Origin: Spirosomataceae bacterium
GTDB taxonomy: Bacteria > Bacteroidota > Bacteroidia > Cytophagales > Spirosomataceae
Length of the DNA stretch: 8,717 nt
NCBI GenBank assembly: GCA_025455795.1
Contig: JALOLW010000149.1
Coordinates: 1 to 8,717, forward strand
Direction of reading: 5' to 3'
The notes beneath the pieces are model-generated. The model was not told the DNA's origin. It did no database searches and was given only the letters and a program-made list of their open reading frames with translations. Below are positions 7,066 through 8,717 of the stretch, piece after piece. The position numbers and the translations under genes are program-made. Position 1 is the stretch's first letter, and the number at the start of each line of letters is the position of its first letter.

Positions 7066-8717
7066 ATGGCACGTGACCTAAGATTCACACGAAACATCGG
7101 GATTGCCGCCCACATTGATGCGGGCAAAACCACTACTACAGAGCGTATTCTGTATTATTCAGGCGTAAGCCACAAGATAGGAGAAGTACACGATGGTGCT
7201 GCTACTATGGACTGGATGGAGCAAGAGCAAGAGCGCGGTATCACTATCACCTCCGCTGCAACTACCGTAAACTGGAACTACCGTGATCAAAAATATCACA
7301 TCAACATCATTGATACTCCTGGTCACGTGGACTTCACCGTGGAGGTAAACCGCTCATTGCGCGTATTGGATGGTTTGGTGTTTTTGTTTAGTGCCGTGGA
7401 TGGCGTAGAACCTCAGTCTGAAACCAACTGGCGTTTGGCCAACAACTACAACGTAGCTCGTTTGGGCTTCGTCAACAAAATGGACCGCTCAGGTGCTGAT
7501 TTTTTGAACGTGTGCAAGCAGGTCAAAGAGATGCTCGGTAGCCATGCCGTAGCGTTGCAGTTGCCTATCGGTGCCGAAGACCAATTCAAAGGCGTGGTTG
7601 ATTTGATCAACTTCCGTGGTATGATTTGGAATGAGAGTGACAAAGGAATGACTTACGAGGTAGTGCCTATTCCAGACGATATGATGGATGAAGCCCTCGA
7701 ATACCGCGAAAAACTCCTCGAAGCCGTGGCCGAATACGACGACACTTTGATGGAGAAATACTTCGAAGACCCCAATTCTATCACTGAAGACGAAATATTG
7801 GCCGCCCTCCGCGCCGCTACGATTGACATGAAAATCGTGCCAATGCTTTGCGGTTCGTCGTTCAAAAACAAAGGCGTACAGACCATGCTCGACTACGTGA
7901 TGGCCTTGTTGCCCTCACCACTCGACAAAGAAAACATCCGAGGCACTCACCCAGACACTGGCGTGGAGATTTCTCGCAAACCAAGCGTAAGTGAGCCTTT
8001 CTCGGCGTTGGCGTTCAAAATCGCTACTGACCCTTACGTAGGTCGTTTGTGTTTTATCCGTGCTTATTCGGGGGTGTTGGAAGCAGGTTCGTATGTTTTG
8101 AACAACCGCTCCGAAAACAAAGAGCGTATCTCGCGTATCTTCCAAATGCACGCCAACAAGCAAAACTCAATCGAGCGTTTGGAGGCAGGTGATATTGGTG
8201 CCGTAGTAGGTTTCAAAGACATCAAAACAGGCGATACTCTCTCTGACGAGAAGAATCCTATCGTGTTGGAATCTATGATTTTCCCCGACCCAGTAATCGG
8301 GTACGCGATTGAGCCGAAGAAAACCGCCGACCAAGACAACTTCTCGAAGGCGATCGGTAAGCTCATCGAAGAAGACCCCACCCTCCAAGTAGAGTCTAAC
8401 GAAGAGACAGGCCAAACCATCATCAAAGGGATGGGTGAGCTTCACCTCGAAATCATCATTGACCGTATGCGTCGTGAATTTAAGGTAGAAGTAAACCAGG
8501 GTGCGCCACAAGTAGCTTACAAAGAGGCATTGACCAAAAACTTTGAACACCGCGAAGTCTATAAAAAACAAACGGGTGGTCGTGGTAAATTTGCCGACAT
8601 CGTGTTTGAAATTGGACCACGCGACGACGACGAGGAAGGCAAGGAGAAGAAAACTGGCTTGCAATTTGCCAACGAAATCGTGGGCGGTTCTATCCCCCGC
8701 GAATTCATCCCGTCGGT
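7066..8717 (+). CDS. fusA: Elongation factor G, canonical EF-G1 type (3' end beyond window)
   Basis: EF-G is the translational GTPase that drives tRNA and mRNA translocation on the ribosome and helps recycle ribosomes. The 550 visible codons align with E. coli EF-G almost from its first residue; about 150 residues (rest of domain IV and domain V) lie past the right edge. The G domain shows the P-loop AHIDAGKTT (15-23), switch I with RGITITSAATT (57-67), DTPGH (83-87) and NKMD (137-140). Domain II follows with EPFSALAFKIATDPYVG, domain III with GMGELHLEIIIDRM, and the visible part of domain IV with QTGGRGKFADIVF and VGGSIPREFIPSV. All GTPase motifs are intact, which separates it from the diverged EF-G2 paralogues of Bacteroides. 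Domain IV has an acidic/basic loop (DDDEEGKEKK) longer than in E. coli. The ATG at 7066 fits the conserved N-terminus. The gene is not directly preceded by rpsL-rpsG but by lnb. Confidence 0.98.
   Translation, partial: MARDLRFTRNIGIAAHIDAGKTTTTERILYYSGVSHKIGEVHDGAATMDWMEQEQERGITITSAATTVNWNYRDQKYHINIIDTPGHVDFTVEVNRSLRVLDGLVFLFSAVDGVEPQSETNWRLANNYNVARLGFVNKMDRSGADFLNVCKQVKEMLGSHAVALQLPIGAEDQFKGVVDLINFRGMIWNESDKGMTYEVVPIPDDMMDEALEYREKLLEAVAEYDDTLMEKYFEDPNSITEDEILAALRAATIDMKIVPMLCGSSFKNKGVQTMLDYVMALLPSPLDKENIRGTHPDTGVEISRKPSVSEPFSALAFKIATDPYVGRLCFIRAYSGVLEAGSYVLNNRSENKERISRIFQMHANKQNSIERLEAGDIGAVVGFKDIKTGDTLSDEKNPIVLESMIFPDPVIGYAIEPKKTADQDNFSKAIGKLIEEDPTLQVESNEETGQTIIKGMGELHLEIIIDRMRREFKVEVNQGAPQVAYKEALTKNFEHREVYKKQTGGRGKFADIVFEIGPRDDDEEGKEKKTGLQFANEIVGGSIPREFIPS

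Overview
The window looks like chromosomal DNA of a member of the Bacteroidota, most likely an environmental Cytophagales-type bacterium. Four signs support this: a TonB-dependent receptor with an N-terminal carboxypeptidase-regulatory-like domain; a Bacteroidota-type lipoprotein N-acyltransferase (Lnb, formerly DUF4105); AT-rich, Shine-Dalgarno-poor leaders; and promoter-like elements of the form TTTG-N20-TAnnTTTG. The genus cannot be fixed from this sequence alone.

Layout. On the minus strand, an Oar-like TonB-dependent receptor of 1128 aa (4282 to 896) is followed after 30 bases by a small DUF4397 lipoprotein (865 to 35). The two are probably co-transcribed from a promoter near 4348-4379. 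A 300-base AT-rich divergent spacer follows. On the plus strand, selD (selenophosphate synthetase, 4583-5686) is followed after 48 bases by lnb (5735-6940). After a 125-base gap, fusA (elongation factor G) starts at 7066 and runs off the right edge with 550 codons visible.

The genes form three functional blocks. The first is an envelope block, with an outer-membrane receptor and a surface or periplasmic lipoprotein. The second is a selD-lnb pair whose products act in unrelated processes: selenium activation in the cytoplasm, and lipoprotein maturation at the inner membrane. The third is a housekeeping translation gene with its own promoter. Lnb would be expected to finish the N-terminus of lipoproteins such as the DUF4397 protein, but the two genes are not in one operon.

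The most unusual feature is a GC-rich palindromic repeat inside coding sequence. Two inverted copies of a 27-base unit lie in frame in selD (4701-4768). They lengthen the linker between the catalytic Cys/Lys loop and the ATP-binding core by about 18 residues relative to the E. coli protein. A third, diverged copy of the unit (5773-5799) encodes part of the signal peptide of lnb in a different codon register. This arrangement resembles a REPIN or other small palindromic element that can be accommodated in open reading frames. A second point of interest is an inverted repeat upstream of fusA that overlaps a perfect match to the Bacteroidota promoter consensus. I found no CRISPR array, tRNA, rRNA, insertion-sequence gene or phage gene.
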